Counted from the first letter of the stretch, positions 9,483 to 19,076 are shown. The stretch is 64,000 bases of DNA from Dyella flagellata (GCF_030160275.1 NZ_BSOA01000034.1:124001-188000), one strand, 5' to 3'. Made by a program: numbers and translations. The notes: generated from the sequence alone by a model not told the origin.

Positions 9483-10300
9483 GGCTGCTCCTGGAATGAA
9501 CTGCGGAGAAAAGCGGATTTGCTGGGGAAGGGTGATCAGCAATCTCGCCAAGCTATGCGGTGCGACTCAAGCGTAGGTGATGCTCAGATTGTGCTCGCGC
9601 GTTCGTGTGATCAGGGCTGACCACACTGAGCTTATTAAGGCCATGCATCGCACCTCTACGCGAATTGTCTACGTTGTACTTCAAGCGTGGCGCAGCGAAG
9701 TCGTGCACAAGGTGATCCGAAAGATCGCCTCGGCGGGCCGCCAGCTTTCTATGCAGCCGGCCATACTGAGGCGGCGTCTCTTTACGCTGCGCAGCGGAGA
9801 AATCTTCTGGTGCACATTCGAGCGCTTGTCCAACCTGATGTCCTGGGAGACGGGGTGGCCGAAGTTGGATTGAATTGTTCCCATTCATTGAGGCTAGTCC
9901 TCAAAAAATGGAGTCGACATCATGCGTCACTCATTTCTGTTGCGCATGGCATTCACTGGGGAATTTTGCCTTTGTGTCGTCAACGGACGACTATTACATG
10001 GCCTTGGAGTTCGCCCGGGATGTCATGCGTCAGCGGAAGCGTTGTCTACCGGATGAGTGGGCTTAATTCTCTTAATTCGCGCGGTCTTGCAAACAGCTCA
10101 TGGAATGAGTTTTTTGGGCGTGCTGTGTAGGGTAATTCGCTGTCAAGCAGTCGCGCGCTGTAGGTGTCGTCCTACACTGCGCGTTGGGTAATCCTTCTAG
10201 CGAACCATCCCATGCTTCTTCAATCTAGTCCTCGGTCGAACGGCAGCGGCTGCCGCGGAGGGCGATTGTTGAGCCCAGTCAAGGACGAGATGGTGAGAAA
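9483..10300. other. Long non-coding or decayed stretch upstream of dld
   Basis: About 820 bases with several overlapping short open frames on both strands (for example 9577-9873, 9875-10066 and 9687-10130 on plus, 9553-9888 on minus), none resembling a protein family I know and none with a convincing ribosome site. It probably contains the dld-poxB promoter and may carry remnants of a lost gene. No mobile element ends were found. Confidence 0.45.
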
Positions 10301-10516
10301 ATGAAAATAATACTTATTTGCTATGTCTACTCGTCCTCCTATGCATTTCTTCTTGCATGGATGATGTACTTTTCCTTTGCTCTAGTCGGGTATCAGTACG
10401 ACCTGGGAAGGATATTTTTGAGTTCGAGCATTGCTGGGTTGATCTTTGGTCCCATTTCAGTACTCGCGTTGGTAACGTTTCGTAAGCGAGGAAAGCTACC
10501 TGACGTTAGTTTGTAA
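10301..10516 (+). CDS. Possible small membrane protein
   Basis: A 71-residue open frame whose product would have two hydrophobic segments (about residues 3-28 and 36-58) and a short charged tail (FRKRGKLPDVSL). Base composition is distinctly more AT-rich than the flanking genes, which may mean recent acquisition or simply non-coding DNA. The ribosome site is weak. I do not recognise a family; it is a candidate only. Confidence 0.35.
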   Translation: MKIILICYVYSSSYAFLLAWMMYFSFALVGYQYDLGRIFLSSSIAGLIFGPISVLALVTFRKRGKLPDVSL

Positions 10517-10646
10517 TGGATACGATTGTCGGTAGCGGATATCGAAAAGCGAATATGTCGATAAGCACGCACAGCCAGCTACGTGCCTTTGGTCGGGACG
10601 CATAAAGGATGGAATATTCGAGGGGGAGGTTTGCAATGAGGCCTAG

Positions 10647-11696
10647 TTAGCTTGCACCGATAACCACAGGCTCTGGCTCCAGCCTCACGCCAAAGCGCGC
10701 ATGCACGCCTTCGATCACTCGCTGTGCAAATGCCAACAGGTCTTGGCCGCTGGCCTTGCCATGATTAACCAGCACGAGCGCATGGCGGTTGGAGATGCCG
10801 GCATCGCTTTCACGCGTGCCTTTGAAGCCTGCGGTTTCGATCAGCCACGCGGCGGAGAGTTTCCAGCGGCCGTCCTTGCCTGGCCACGCGACGAGTTCGG
10901 GGTGTTCCCGTTTCAAGGCCTCACCCAAGGCGGCTGGCACGATGGGATTCTTGAAGAAGCTGCCGGCATTGCCGATCACGGCGGGATCGGGGAGCTTGCG
11001 CGTGCGCAGATGCACGACGGCTTCAGCGACATGAAATGGCGCCGGATTGCTTACACCCATGCGTTCCAATTCTTCGCGGATGCCAGCGTAGTCCAGGCGC
11101 AATGCGTGCTGACGGGGCAGGGCGAAGCGCACGGCGGTGACGATGAAGCGATCCGGTTCGTGCTTGAACAGTGAATCGCGATAGCCGAACGCGCAGGCGT
11201 CACGGTCTAGCGTGACTACGCGTCGCTCGATGCGATCCCAGGCTTCCACGCTCTCGATGAATTCAGCCACTTCGGTGCCGTAGGCGCCGATGTTCTGGAT
11301 CGGTGCCGCGCCGACCGTGCCGGGAATGAGAATCAGGTTTTCCAGGCCGGCAAAGCCCTGGCCGAGGGTCCAGCGCACGAAGTCGTCCCAGCGCTCTCCG
11401 GCCGCGACGGCAATACGGGCGAGGCCGCCGTCATGCTCCACGTGCACGCCGCGGGTTTCCATCGCCAGCACGGTGCCATCCACATCGCCGGCAAGCAGGA
11501 GGTTGCTGCCTTCTCCCAGCACCAGCAAACGGCTGGAACGAATGGCGGGAAAGTCCAGCAGTTCCGGCAATTTGCTGGCATCGCGCACTTCGGCCAGCAG
11601 CTTGGCGCGTGCATCGACTCGCAAGGTATTGCGGTGGAGCAAGGAAGCGTTTTCGATAAGCGTGTAGCCGCCCATATCGACGCGTTCAGCGTGCAT
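10647..11696 (-). CDS. murB: UDP-N-acetylenolpyruvoylglucosamine reductase
   Basis: A 349-residue cytoplasmic FAD enzyme that reduces UDP-GlcNAc-enolpyruvate to UDP-MurNAc with NADPH, the second committed step of peptidoglycan precursor synthesis. Type I (E. coli-like) features: [10 protein letters not shown] and [17 protein letters not shown] in the FAD domain, [10 protein letters not shown] with the substrate-binding Tyr/Arg, the catalytic serine in [10 protein letters not shown], and the final LEPEPVVIG with the conserved Glu. The ATG at 11696 overlaps the end of pyrD by 11 bases; a second ATG at 11675 is possible. Last gene of a leftward operon. Confidence 0.95.
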   Translation of the reverse strand: MHAERVDMGGYTLIENASLLHRNTLRVDARAKLLAEVRDASKLPELLDFPAIRSSRLLVLGEGSNLLLAGDVDGTVLAMETRGVHVEHDGGLARIAVAAGERWDDFVRWTLGQGFAGLENLILIPGTVGAAPIQNIGAYGTEVAEFIESVEAWDRIERRVVTLDRDACAFGYRDSLFKHEPDRFIVTAVRFALPRQHALRLDYAGIREELERMGVSNPAPFHVAEAVVHLRTRKLPDPAVIGNAGSFFKNPIVPAALGEALKREHPELVAWPGKDGRWKLSAAWLIETAGFKGTRESDAGISNRHALVLVNHGKASGQDLLAFAQRVIEGVHARFGVRLEPEPVVIGAS

Positions 11697-12723
11697 CGCG
11701 GTATTCCTGCTGGCGGCGAATCTCGTTGACGCACTCGGTGATCAGTTCCGGACCTCGATAGATGAGACCGGAATAGATCTGTACCAGCTTGGCGCCGGCA
11801 TCGAGTTTCTCCATGGCATGGTCGCCCTCAAGAATGCCACCCACGCCGATGATGCCAATGCGATCGCCCAGGCGCTGGCGCATGCCGCGTACCACCTCGG
11901 TAGCGCGCTCACGCAGCGGTTTCCCGGACAGCCCGCCCGCCTCATTGCCGCGCGGATCGTCGGCGACAGCAGCATGGTCAATGGTGGTATTGGTGCAGAT
12001 CACGCCATCCACGCCAGCAGCAAGCAACACATCGGCGATGCTGTCCAGCTCGACTTCGGAAAGATCGGGCGCGATCTTCAGCAGCATCGGCTTGCGCTTG
12101 CCTTGCTGCGAGCCGAGCCGCTCCTGCGCCTCGCGCAAGGTTTCGATGAAGCGGCGCAGCGTGGCTTCTTCCTGCAGGTCGCGCAGGCCTTTCGTGTTGG
12201 GCGAGGAAATGTTGACGGTAATGTAGCTGGCATGCGCGTAAACACGCTCCAGGCAGAACAGGTAGTCGTCGACCGCCTTTTCGTTGGGCGTGTCCTTGTT
12301 CTTGCCGATATTGATGCCCAGCACGCCGCGATAACTGGACGCTTGTACGTTGCGCGCCAGCGCATCTACGCCGCCGTTGTTGAAGCCCATGCGGTTGATG
12401 ATGGCTTCGTGTTGCGGCAGGCGGAACAGACGCGGACGATCGTTGCCGATCTGTGGCCGTGGCGTCACCGTGCCCACTTCGATGAAGCCGAAGCCGAGCG
12501 CGCCCAGTGCATCCAGGTGGTCGGCATTCTTGTCCAGACCTGCAGCCAGGCCGACCGGGTTGGGGAAGCTGATGCCGAATGCTTCCACCGGTAGATCAGC
12601 CGGCGCTGTTGCAATGAAGCGCATCAGCTCACTGCGCCAGGCCACGTCCAAGCCATACAGCGTCAGGCCATGCGCCGCTTCGGCGTCCAGTTTAAACAGC
12701 AGCGGGCGCAACCATCGATACAT
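11686..12723 (-). CDS. pyrD: Dihydroorotate dehydrogenase (quinone), class 2
   Basis: A 345-residue FMN enzyme that oxidises dihydroorotate to orotate with quinone as acceptor, the membrane-linked step of pyrimidine synthesis. Class 2 marks: an N-terminal amphipathic extension ([19 protein letters not shown]) for quinone access, NRMGFNNGG, the catalytic-serine loop [17 protein letters not shown], and the phosphate-binding GVGG near the C-terminus. The start codon overlaps the stop of the upstream methyltransferase (TGATG) and the 3' end overlaps murB, so expression is likely translationally coupled. Confidence 0.95.
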   Translation of the reverse strand: MYRWLRPLLFKLDAEAAHGLTLYGLDVAWRSELMRFIATAPADLPVEAFGISFPNPVGLAAGLDKNADHLDALGALGFGFIEVGTVTPRPQIGNDRPRLFRLPQHEAIINRMGFNNGGVDALARNVQASSYRGVLGINIGKNKDTPNEKAVDDYLFCLERVYAHASYITVNISSPNTKGLRDLQEEATLRRFIETLREAQERLGSQQGKRKPMLLKIAPDLSEVELDSIADVLLAAGVDGVICTNTTIDHAAVADDPRGNEAGGLSGKPLRERATEVVRGMRQRLGDRIGIIGVGGILEGDHAMEKLDAGAKLVQIYSGLIYRGPELITECVNEIRRQQEYRDAR

Positions 12724-13499
12724 CAGGGAACCTCACCAACATAAACCTGGGTGTCATAGTCGAAGCTTACCCGACTGTCCACTGCGCAGGCATCGAACAG
12801 CTTGCGCAGCGCCACGATCATGGACTCGTGCTTGGGATGGCCGGCCTGCGGCGCGTAGGAGGAAGACATCAGCCGCCCGCGCACCCCCTCGAAATCCAGC
12901 AGCTGGTGATGGTCGAAACTGGCTGCTCCGCGCCAGCCAGCGCCGAACCACTCGCGCATGCGCGGCTCATCGGCGTAGCGCTCGTCTACGCTGGTGTAGT
13001 CGGTGCCGTAGGTATGCAGCAGGGCTTCGTAGCCTTCCAGAAACGGCGTGCCAGTGAGCCGACGCGTGTTCCAGTAGATCGCGGCAAGGCCGCCCGGGCG
13101 AAGAATGCGATGGCATTCCCGTCGGGTGCGCTCCGGGTCGAACCAGTGGAAGGCCTGCGCCACGGAAACGAGATCGATGCTGGCGTCATCCAAGTTGGTG
13201 GCGTCGGCTCGTCCATCCACGGCCAGGAACTTGACGTGGCTTCCCAGCCACTCTGCCGCTGCGGTACGCATGGCGGCATTGGGTTCCACCGCGATGACGG
13301 TATGGCCGGCATCGAGAAACAGCTTGCTGGAAATGCCGGTGCCAGCACCGATGTCGGCAACGCGCCAGTCAGGCACTACACCGTGTGCCTTGCGCAGCCA
13401 GTCGATCAAGGCTTCAGGGTAGGTAGGGCGATAACGGACGTAGTCCGCGACGCGATCGCTGAAGCGTTCGGTGCTGTTGAGATCCTGCATGATCGTCAT
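12723..13499 (-). CDS. Class I SAM-dependent methyltransferase
   Basis: A 258-residue protein with a Rossmann-type methyltransferase domain: motif I as [13 protein letters not shown], the acidic end of strand 2 in AVEPNAAM, and motif [13 protein letters not shown] followed by [13 protein letters not shown]. The overall arrangement is the Methyltransf_11/UbiE-like group common for small-molecule substrates; the substrate is unknown. The ATG at 13499 avoids overlap with the upstream SDR gene; upstream ATG/other starts at 13538 and a downstream ATG at 13490 are alternatives. Its stop overlaps the pyrD start by one base. Confidence 0.82.
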   Translation of the reverse strand: MTIMQDLNSTERFSDRVADYVRYRPTYPEALIDWLRKAHGVVPDWRVADIGAGTGISSKLFLDAGHTVIAVEPNAAMRTAAAEWLGSHVKFLAVDGRADATNLDDASIDLVSVAQAFHWFDPERTRRECHRILRPGGLAAIYWNTRRLTGTPFLEGYEALLHTYGTDYTSVDERYADEPRMREWFGAGWRGAASFDHHQLLDFEGVRGRLMSSSYAPQAGHPKHESMIVALRKLFDACAVDSRVSFDYDTQVYVGEVP

Positions 13500-13512
13500 C
13501 GCCCTGTCTGGT

Positions 13513-14289
13513 TTATGGGGATAGCCGCTGGCCACCATCGACGCACAGGATTTGTCCCGTCACCCAGCCGGCCCACGGTGAAGCGAGAAATAACGCAGCG
13601 TGCGCGACTTCGTCAGGTGTGCCGTAGCGGCCGAACGGAATTTTCGAGAGTACGGTGGCGTAGCGCGCGGGATCTTCATGTTTGCAGCGATCCCACAAGC
13701 CACCTTCGAATTCGATCGAACCTGGCGCGATGGCGTTGACGCGAATGCGCTGCGCAGCCAGCCCCAAGGCTTGCGAGGTGGTGTAGTGGCTCAGCGCCGC
13801 CTTTACCGCTCCATAGGGCGGCGTATTGGGGCGCGGATACAGCGCGGCGATGGAGCTGAGGTGCAGAATGCTGGCGTGGGTAGACTTGGATAGATAGGGC
13901 AACGCCGCCTGCGAGGTACGCACGGGCGCCATCATGTCGATATGAAAGCCAGCTGCCCAGTCCTCTTCCTTGTCCTCGAAGCCATAGCCGCTGGCGTTGT
14001 TGATCAACACGTCGATCCCGCCGAGTACGTGCGCGGCAGCGTCGATGTAGGCCTTGATGGCGGATGCATCGCCCAGATCGCATGACTGCGCATGGACGGG
14101 CACACCGTAGGCGGCGATGGCTTTGGCGGTTTCATCCAGTGCGGCCTGGCCGCGGGCGCAGATCGATATCGACGCACCGGAGGCGGCGAAAGCCAATGCC
14201 ATGCTGCGGCCGATGCCCTTGCTGCCGCCGGTGACGATGACGCGGTAGCCGCGAAAGTCGAACGGGGAGGGTGATGGGGATGAAGTCAC
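13513..14289 (-). CDS. Short-chain dehydrogenase/reductase
   Basis: A 258-residue classical SDR oxidoreductase with the cofactor motif TGGSKGIG, the NNASG structural motif, the catalytic Ser in HLSSIAALY and the catalytic Tyr/Lys pair in YGAVK, and a typical C-terminal GQILCVDGG. Substrate is unknown. A GTG start at 14289 is chosen because AGGGA lies 7 bases upstream; a GTG at 14319 would fall inside a terminator-like hairpin and has a badly spaced ribosome site. It is first in the leftward SDR-methyltransferase-pyrD-murB run, 13 bases before the methyltransferase. Confidence 0.85.
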   Translation of the reverse strand: MTSSPSPSPFDFRGYRVIVTGGSKGIGRSMALAFAASGASISICARGQAALDETAKAIAAYGVPVHAQSCDLGDASAIKAYIDAAAHVLGGIDVLINNASGYGFEDKEEDWAAGFHIDMMAPVRTSQAALPYLSKSTHASILHLSSIAALYPRPNTPPYGAVKAALSHYTTSQALGLAAQRIRVNAIAPGSIEFEGGLWDRCKHEDPARYATVLSKIPFGRYGTPDEVAHAALFLASPWAGWVTGQILCVDGGQRLSP

Positions 14290-14318
14290 GTCGCAATCCC
14301 TGTTGGCCGAAGACAACA

Positions 14319-14345
14319 CCCTCCCCTACGAAACATAGGGGAGGG
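14319..14345 (-). terminator. Hairpin between aldehyde dehydrogenase and SDR genes
   Basis: Inverted repeat CCCTCCCCTA / TAGGGGAGGG with a 7-base loop, 33 bases after the aldehyde dehydrogenase stop. It separates that gene from the SDR-led operon. No clear T-run follows. Confidence 0.55.
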
Positions 14346-14377
14346 AGCGCATGCCCTGCATGGCTACGGAGAGCAGC

Positions 14378-15913
14378 TTACAGATCGAACTTGATGCCCT
14401 GGGCCAGCGGCAACGCGTCCGAATAATTGATGGTGTTGGTCTGGCGGCGCATGTACACCTTCCACGCATCCGAACCCGATTCACGACCGCCACCGGTTTC
14501 CTTCTCGCCGCCGAACGCGCCGCCGATTTCCGCACCCGAGGTGCCGATATTGACGTTGGCGATGCCGCAATCCGAACCCGCCGCCGACAGGTATTGCTCG
14601 GCTGCCTTCAGGTTCTGCGTGAAGATCGAGGAAGACAGGCCCTGCGGCACGCTGTTCTGCAAGTCGATAGCCTGGTCCAGCGTCTTGAACGGCATCACGT
14701 AGAGAATCGGCGCGAAGGTTTCGGTTTGCACCACTTCATCGGCGTTGTTCAAGCCGGTGATGATGGTGGGCAGCACGAAGTTGCCCTTGCGATCGGCCAA
14801 AGCCGCGCCACCGGTGAGCACCTTGCCGCCGCTGGCCTTGGCCTTTTCGACCGCGGCCAGATAAGCGCTCACGGCTTCCTTGCTGTTGAGCGGACCCATC
14901 AGCGTGGTGGCGAGCGTGGGATCGCCGATCTTGCCTTCCACCTGCTTGTACGCGGCGACCAGCTTGTCGGTCACTTCGCTGAGGATGGATTCGTGCACGA
15001 ACAGGCGGCGCGTGGTGGTGCAGCGCTGGCCGGCAGTGCCTACCGCGCCGAATACGATCGCCGGAATCGCGAGTTTCAGGTCTGCGCTTTCGTCCACGAT
15101 GATAGCGTTGTTGCCGCCCAGCTCCAGCAGCGAACGGCCCATGCGCTTGGCCACGTGCTCGCCCACCATCCGACCCACCTTGGTGGAGCCGGTGAAGCTG
15201 ATCAGCGGAACGCGGTGATCGTCCACGAACGCCTGCGACAGTTCGGTGCCGGCGTCGTTGAACAGGAAGAACAGATCCGGGAAGCCGCCCTCTTGCAGCG
15301 CTTCGTTGCAGATCTTCATGGTGGCGATGGCCGACAGCGGCGTTTTCGGCGACGGCTTCCAGATGCAGATATCGCCACAGATCGCCGCCAGCATCGCATT
15401 CCAGGCCCACACCGCCACCGGGAAGTTGAAGGCGCTGATGATGCCGACCAGGCCCAGCGGCTGGTACTGCTCGTACATGCGATGGCCCGGACGCTCCGAA
15501 TGCATGGTGTAGCCATAGAGCATGCGGCTCTGGCCAACCGCGAAATCGGCGATGTCGATCATTTCCTGCACTTCGCCGTCGCCTTCGGGCTTGATCTTGC
15601 CCATTTCCAGTGCGACCAGCGAACCCAGTGCATCCTTGTGCTTGCGCAGTGCTTCACCGCACAGGCGTACGGCTTCGCCGCGACGGGGGGCAGGGGTGGT
15701 GCGCCATGCCTTGAACGCTTCCTGGGCGCGCTTGACGATGATGTCGTAATCGGCGGCGCTGGAGGCGTAGACGGTGCCGATCACCTCGTTGGTGGCCGGG
15801 TTCAGCGGCTGCAGCGTGCCGGCGTTGGTGGTCTTGGACCACTCGCCGTTGCCGAGATACGTACCCGACTGCTCGCCGGTCAGGCCGAGCGCCTTGAGGA
15901 TTTCGTGGGACAT
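14378..15913 (-). CDS. amaB: ALDH7-family aldehyde dehydrogenase (aminoadipate semialdehyde type)
   Basis: A 511-residue NAD-dependent aldehyde dehydrogenase of the antiquitin (ALDH7) branch, which oxidises alpha-aminoadipate semialdehyde in lysine breakdown. Branch-specific segments are [19 protein letters not shown] and [10 protein letters not shown]; catalytic Glu lies in LLELGGNNA and catalytic Cys298 in [12 protein letters not shown]; the C-terminal [19 protein letters not shown] block is typical. Assignment to lysine degradation is from the family; no other lysine genes are nearby, so the substrate is inferred. It is a single gene followed by a hairpin. Confidence 0.85.
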   Translation of the reverse strand: MSHEILKALGLTGEQSGTYLGNGEWSKTTNAGTLQPLNPATNEVIGTVYASSAADYDIIVKRAQEAFKAWRTTPAPRRGEAVRLCGEALRKHKDALGSLVALEMGKIKPEGDGEVQEMIDIADFAVGQSRMLYGYTMHSERPGHRMYEQYQPLGLVGIISAFNFPVAVWAWNAMLAAICGDICIWKPSPKTPLSAIATMKICNEALQEGGFPDLFFLFNDAGTELSQAFVDDHRVPLISFTGSTKVGRMVGEHVAKRMGRSLLELGGNNAIIVDESADLKLAIPAIVFGAVGTAGQRCTTTRRLFVHESILSEVTDKLVAAYKQVEGKIGDPTLATTLMGPLNSKEAVSAYLAAVEKAKASGGKVLTGGAALADRKGNFVLPTIITGLNNADEVVQTETFAPILYVMPFKTLDQAIDLQNSVPQGLSSSIFTQNLKAAEQYLSAAGSDCGIANVNIGTSGAEIGGAFGGEKETGGGRESGSDAWKVYMRRQTNTINYSDALPLAQGIKFDL

Positions 15914-16009
15914 TGGGACTCCTGGGACGGGGCGCGTGAGCGCCTGGACATGGGGAAACCCCTATTCTATCAGGCGGGCTCGTGCCGGCCGAGCCGAGAG
16001 CCCCGCCGC

Positions 16010-16040
16010 TTGCTCGCCACCATGGCCCATCACCTATACT
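16010..16040 (+). promoter_or_regulatory. Possible promoter of tRNA-Arg
   Basis: TTGCTC (16010-16015) and TATACT (16035-16040) with a 19-base spacer, 46 bases before the tRNA. The -10 is good, the spacer longer than ideal. Confidence 0.3.
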
Positions 16041-16085
16041 TCGCCCCTGCGCAGGCGGATCTCCGCCATGCGGCAGGCCCTTTCC

Positions 16086-16162
16086 GCCCTCGTAGCTCAG
16101 TTGGATAGAGCGTCCCCCTCCTAAGGGGAAGGTCGCACGTTCGAATCGTGTCGGGGGCACCA
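16086..16162 (+). tRNA. tRNA-Arg (anticodon CCU)
   Basis: 77 nucleotides folding into a full cloverleaf: acceptor GCCCTCG/CGGGGGC, D arm GCTC...GAGC, anticodon stem TCCCC/GGGGA around loop CTCCTAA (anticodon CCT), T arm with TTCGAAT, and an encoded CCA end. Reads the AGG codon, rare in high-GC genomes of this type. Confidence 0.96.
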
Positions 16163-16179
16163 GTTTTTGCCGGCCTACC

Positions 16180-16833
16180 TCAGCATCGCTGCCGTGCGGT
16201 GAGCGTGACCCAGGCCGAGAGGCAGGCTAGCTTTTGCTCCTTTCGCCAAGGCCTGCCGGCTGTCGCGCCAAGCGATTTCAGGCGGATATCCAGGTCATGG
16301 GGCGACAGTCGGAGCTGTTTCGACGCAAGCTCGTGCAGGGACTTTTCGTCCAGCTCGGCGACTTCGAGAGCGTGTCGGCCGCACGCGAAGCGAAGGGCAT
16401 CCCGCACCGCGAGGCCTTCGGCAATCGGCACATGTTCGGGCCAGGCAAGGCTGTACGCCAGGGTGTCGATGATCCAGCCGGCGCGATTGACCAGCAGCGC
16501 CGCAACGATCTGCTGGTAGCCGGTGTTATGCAGCTTGCAAACGATGTCGCCCAGGCCCCTCGTCGCGAGTGCACATTGACGTTTATGTCCCTCGGCAACG
16601 GCGGCTACGGCTTGCGCCGAAGCGCCACCGTGCGGACCGCGCTGCATTTCGTATGCGGCGCGATAGGGCTCAAGGGCAAGGCGGTCGTCGCTTGCGGCGG
16701 TGGGGATAAACGTCGACAACACGATTCGAGGAACACCTTCGTCCACGACCATGCCGACCACCACGCCGCCCCCTTTGATCGCGCGAAGTCCGAGCCCGAT
16801 CCAATCTGTTCCGCTGCTGCGCTCCATCTTCAT
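16180..16833 (-). CDS. Conserved-looking protein of unknown function
   Basis: About 217 residues. The start region GLGLRAIKGGGVVVGMVVDEG and the following strand look like the glycine-rich opening of an RNase H/actin-like fold, but I cannot see a full catalytic set and do not assign a function. The C-terminal half is helical with many charged residues (LDEKSLHELASKQLRLSPHD). The ATG at 16833 is used; an in-frame start at 16869 and another ATG at 16827 are possible. It ends 17 bases from the 3' end of the convergent tRNA-Arg. Confidence 0.65.
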   Translation of the reverse strand: MKMERSSGTDWIGLGLRAIKGGGVVVGMVVDEGVPRIVLSTFIPTAASDDRLALEPYRAAYEMQRGPHGGASAQAVAAVAEGHKRQCALATRGLGDIVCKLHNTGYQQIVAALLVNRAGWIIDTLAYSLAWPEHVPIAEGLAVRDALRFACGRHALEVAELDEKSLHELASKQLRLSPHDLDIRLKSLGATAGRPWRKEQKLACLSAWVTLTARQRC

Positions 16834-16869
16834 TAGGGCACCCCGTGTAGCGGCTCGACGCCGGATCAT

Positions 16870-17154
16870 AGTGCGACAGCAAGCAGGCTTACGCGAAACC
16901 GTCTTTGCAACGCAACATAATGGCGAGCTGAACCAACTCCACCTTCGTTGGTGCGCTTGTCAACGCGGGCCATGGCCGGTCGTTCTTGGCGCTTACGGAG
17001 GGTGAGGGGCACACGATGGAGCAGGACGCTATTGGAGACACCATCGGCGACACTCAAGCAGATGACCCCATTCGACGTATGCAAGCCGTCTTGCCAGCCA
17101 CGGCAGGGCGTCGATTCCAAAGAACGTCCGCTAATCCATTCCAAGGAACTACCC
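16870..17154. other. Intergenic region between divergent genes
   Basis: Some 285 bases between the leftward unknown gene and the rightward small exported protein. Open frames that run through it have no protein-like content. It presumably holds both promoters; none stands out. Confidence 0.4.
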
Positions 17155-17493
17155 ATGAATGCAAAGTCGAAGCTCGTCATTGTCGGTCTGGTCATCGGTG
17201 CAGCGATGGCATCCGGCAGCGTTCTCGCGCAAACCGATGTACCCAACCATCCGCGCGTTAACGAAGTGAATAATCGCCTGGAAAACCAGCAGGATCGCAT
17301 CCAGAACGGTTTGAAGAACGGCACCATGACGCAGGCCCAGGCCAACCACGACGAAGCGCACGATGCCAATATCGCCCGCCGCGAATCGGTTGACGAGGCC
17401 AAGCACAACGGCCATCTGACCAAGCAGGAACAGCGCAACCTCAATCGTTCCGAGAACCACAACAGCAAGCGCATCTACAAGCAGAAGCATTAA
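17155..17493 (+). CDS. Small exported helical protein
   Basis: A 112-residue protein with a clear signal peptide (hydrophobic residues 7-20, cleavage after VLA near 26) and a highly polar mature part rich in Asn, Gln, Arg, Lys and His. Two copies of a roughly 35-residue pattern are visible, each with a short G-T/L-x-T turn between helices (KNGTMTQAQA and HNGHLTKQEQ), ending SKRIYKQKH. Similar small periplasmic proteins are common in Xanthomonadales; none has a known function as far as I recall. The ATG at 17155 has AAGGAA upstream and is preferred to longer frames. A strong terminator follows. Confidence 0.82.
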   Translation: MNAKSKLVIVGLVIGAAMASGSVLAQTDVPNHPRVNEVNNRLENQQDRIQNGLKNGTMTQAQANHDEAHDANIARRESVDEAKHNGHLTKQEQRNLNRSENHNSKRIYKQKH

Positions 17494-17516
17494 GCGTAAG
17501 CGCTTGCCGTACCCAA

Positions 17517-17543
17517 CCTCCCGTGCTCGCGGGAGGTTTTTTT
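17517..17543 (+). terminator. Intrinsic terminator after the small exported protein
   Basis: CCTCCCG / CGGGAGG stem with a 6-base loop followed by seven T residues, 24 bases after the stop. Confidence 0.93.
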
Positions 17544-17563
17544 ATGTCCGGAAAATTGGTCGC

Positions 17564-17631
17564 GTAGACTGGGATGACAATCCCAGCTTTACACGCGGCT
17601 TCCGGATGCTGGGACTGTCATCCCAGCCTAC
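17564..17631. repeat. GTAG-type REP pair, copy 2
   Basis: Left unit GTAG plus ACTGGGATgacaATCCCAGC, right unit GCTGGGActgtcATCCCAGC followed by CTAC, with small mismatches in each. It sits between the terminators of two convergent genes. Confidence 0.88.
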
Positions 17632-17656
17632 GCGTGGCCTCGATAGACCGGGGCAA

Positions 17657-17691
17657 GAAAAAAGGTGGCGATCGCCAGATCGCCACCTTTT
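17657..17691 (-). terminator. Intrinsic terminator of the glycine-zipper lipoprotein gene
   Basis: A 14-bp perfect stem (AAAAGGTGGCGATC and complement) with a 4-base loop. Read leftward it ends in a run of six T residues, 22 bases beyond the stop at 17713. Confidence 0.93.
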
Positions 17692-17712
17692 GAAACAGCA
17701 GTGTTGCCTGGT

Positions 17713-18288
17713 TTAGCGAGCGTCGGATACCGACGTCACGCCTTCCTGCACCTGCACGCGGTTGCCCGGATCGTGGTCCATGCGCGTGGTGCGGGTCACG
17801 CCGTTATAGACGTACTGTACGTCGTAACCGACGACGCGGTCGCTGGTGTCGTTGACCGTCTTGCACTCGTGCTCGGTGCTGGAGGTCACCTGGCTCTGGT
17901 GGTGGGCATTTTCGATGCGGTTACCCGCATAGCCGCCCGCCGCTGCGCCAGCCACCGTGGCTAGGGTGTTGCCCTTGCCGTGGCCTACCATGTGGCCCAG
18001 CAGGCCGCCGGCAACCGCGCCGATCGCCGTGCCGGCGATGTTGTGCTGGTCGCTGGGCGGCGTGGTGTGATTCACCACCACGTCCTGGCAGACCTGATGG
18101 GGGTTGTTCACCGTGGAGCGCACCGGCGTCACGCTGACCACCTGCGCGTACTGCGGACCGGCGGCTTGCTGTTGCTGCTGCGCTTCCAGGGCGGGATCCG
18201 CACTGGCCTGATGGCCGCAGCCAGCCAGGCCGGCGAGAGCCGCTGCCGTGACCGCCGCGCAAAGAGTTTTGACTACGAACTTGCTCAT
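17713..18288 (-). CDS. Glycine-zipper 2TM lipoprotein
   Basis: A 191-residue outer-membrane-type lipoprotein: signal peptide followed by the lipobox LAGC (Cys about residue 24), a Gln/Ala-rich linker, then the glycine zipper (GTAIGAVAGGLLGHMVG and VAGAAAGGYAGNRIE, about residues 90-128), and a C-terminal beta-like part resembling the Rickettsia 17-kDa surface antigen family. Such proteins stabilise the envelope or insert into the outer membrane. The ATG at 18288 follows GGGGGA; a longer frame to 18384 lacks a signal peptide at its end. Divergent from the His-rich exported protein. Confidence 0.85.
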   Translation of the reverse strand: MSKFVVKTLCAAVTAAALAGLAGCGHQASADPALEAQQQQQAAGPQYAQVVSVTPVRSTVNNPHQVCQDVVVNHTTPPSDQHNIAGTAIGAVAGGLLGHMVGHGKGNTLATVAGAAAGGYAGNRIENAHHQSQVTSSTEHECKTVNDTSDRVVGYDVQYVYNGVTRTTRMDHDPGNRVQVQEGVTSVSDAR

Positions 18289-18597
18289 ATTTGAATCCCC
18301 CGATCGGTCGCTAAATCTAACATCACGTTCACCCCTGCATTCCATGGTGCTCATTGAATGGCGACAAGCCTGAACGGCGCCCACACAATGCGTTACTAAT
18401 CGCTAAACACCCTGTTGTTGCCACCCGTCGTTCCAGGAGAGCGTGTGACAGGGTGCACACGAATGCAGCCACCGCCCATGATGCCGTGTGACGCAAGTCT
18501 ACAGTTGGAACCGTGTCGCAGAAGAGAAAAGAAAACCTTCAGTGCTTATTAAGCGCCGCAAGCTGAGCATCTGGGCCGACACCAACGGAGGTGCGTC
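18289..18597. other. Divergent promoter region
   Basis: 309 bases between two divergently read envelope-protein genes. No gene seen; promoters for both should lie here but no clear consensus pair is visible. Confidence 0.4.
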
Positions 18598-19014
18598 ATG
18601 AGCAAGCGTGTAGCAGTCAGTCGTATGTTGATGGGTTTGGCCGTTGCGGCCGTAATGGCTGCGCCCCTGGCCGCGTCGGCACATGATCATGATGGCTGGG
18701 GTCACGATGGTTGGGGTCGCCATGGCGATTGGGATCGGGGCGGCTGGCATGACCGCGGCTGGCACGACCATGATGACTGGCATCATCGCGGAGGTTATTG
18801 GAGTGGTGGCCGCTGGATCGCCGGCGCTGTCGTAGCGGGCGCCGTGGCCGGCCTGGTGGGTAGCGCCGTTGCGCCGCCTCCGCCGCCGGTTTACTACGCA
18901 CCGGCACCGGTGGTGTACCGGAGCGCACCGGTGGTTTATGAAACCGCGCCGGTCGTTACCACTCGTACGGTGGTCTACACCACGCGCTACTACGGTGGCG
19001 AAGATGAGCAATGA
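18598..19014 (+). CDS. Exported His/Trp/Gly-rich protein
   Basis: A 138-residue protein with a signal peptide (cleavage near ASAH, residue 28). The first mature part (about 28-66) is a low-complexity run of H, D, G and W, built from short units such as DGWGHDGWG and GWHDRGWHDHDDW, with about a dozen histidines that could bind metal ions. A short hydrophobic glycine-rich segment (74-92) and a Pro/Val/Tyr-rich tail follow. Function is unknown; metal binding is an inference from composition only. Strong ribosome site GGAGGTG and a strong terminator frame the gene. Confidence 0.8.
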   Translation: MSKRVAVSRMLMGLAVAAVMAAPLAASAHDHDGWGHDGWGRHGDWDRGGWHDRGWHDHDDWHHRGGYWSGGRWIAGAVVAGAVAGLVGSAVAPPPPPVYYAPAPVVYRSAPVVYETAPVVTTRTVVYTTRYYGGEDEQ

Positions 19015-19045
19015 TCGATAACCAAAGCGATCGTGCCGATAGCGC

Positions 19046-19076
19046 AAGAAGCCCGGTGCAAGCCGGGCTTCTTTTG
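19046..19076 (+). terminator. Intrinsic terminator
   Basis: Perfect 11-bp stem AAGAAGCCCGG / CCGGGCTTCTT with a 6-base loop and a short T-rich tail, 31 bases after the His-rich protein gene. Confidence 0.88.

Noticed and set aside
9687-10130. 147-codon plus-strand frame upstream of dld
   Set aside because: No ribosome site, no recognisable family and mixed low-complexity content.
14351-16108. A 585-codon plus-strand open frame opposite the aldehyde dehydrogenase
   Set aside because: It is the antisense shadow of a well-supported gene in high-GC DNA; its product has no domain or sensible start.
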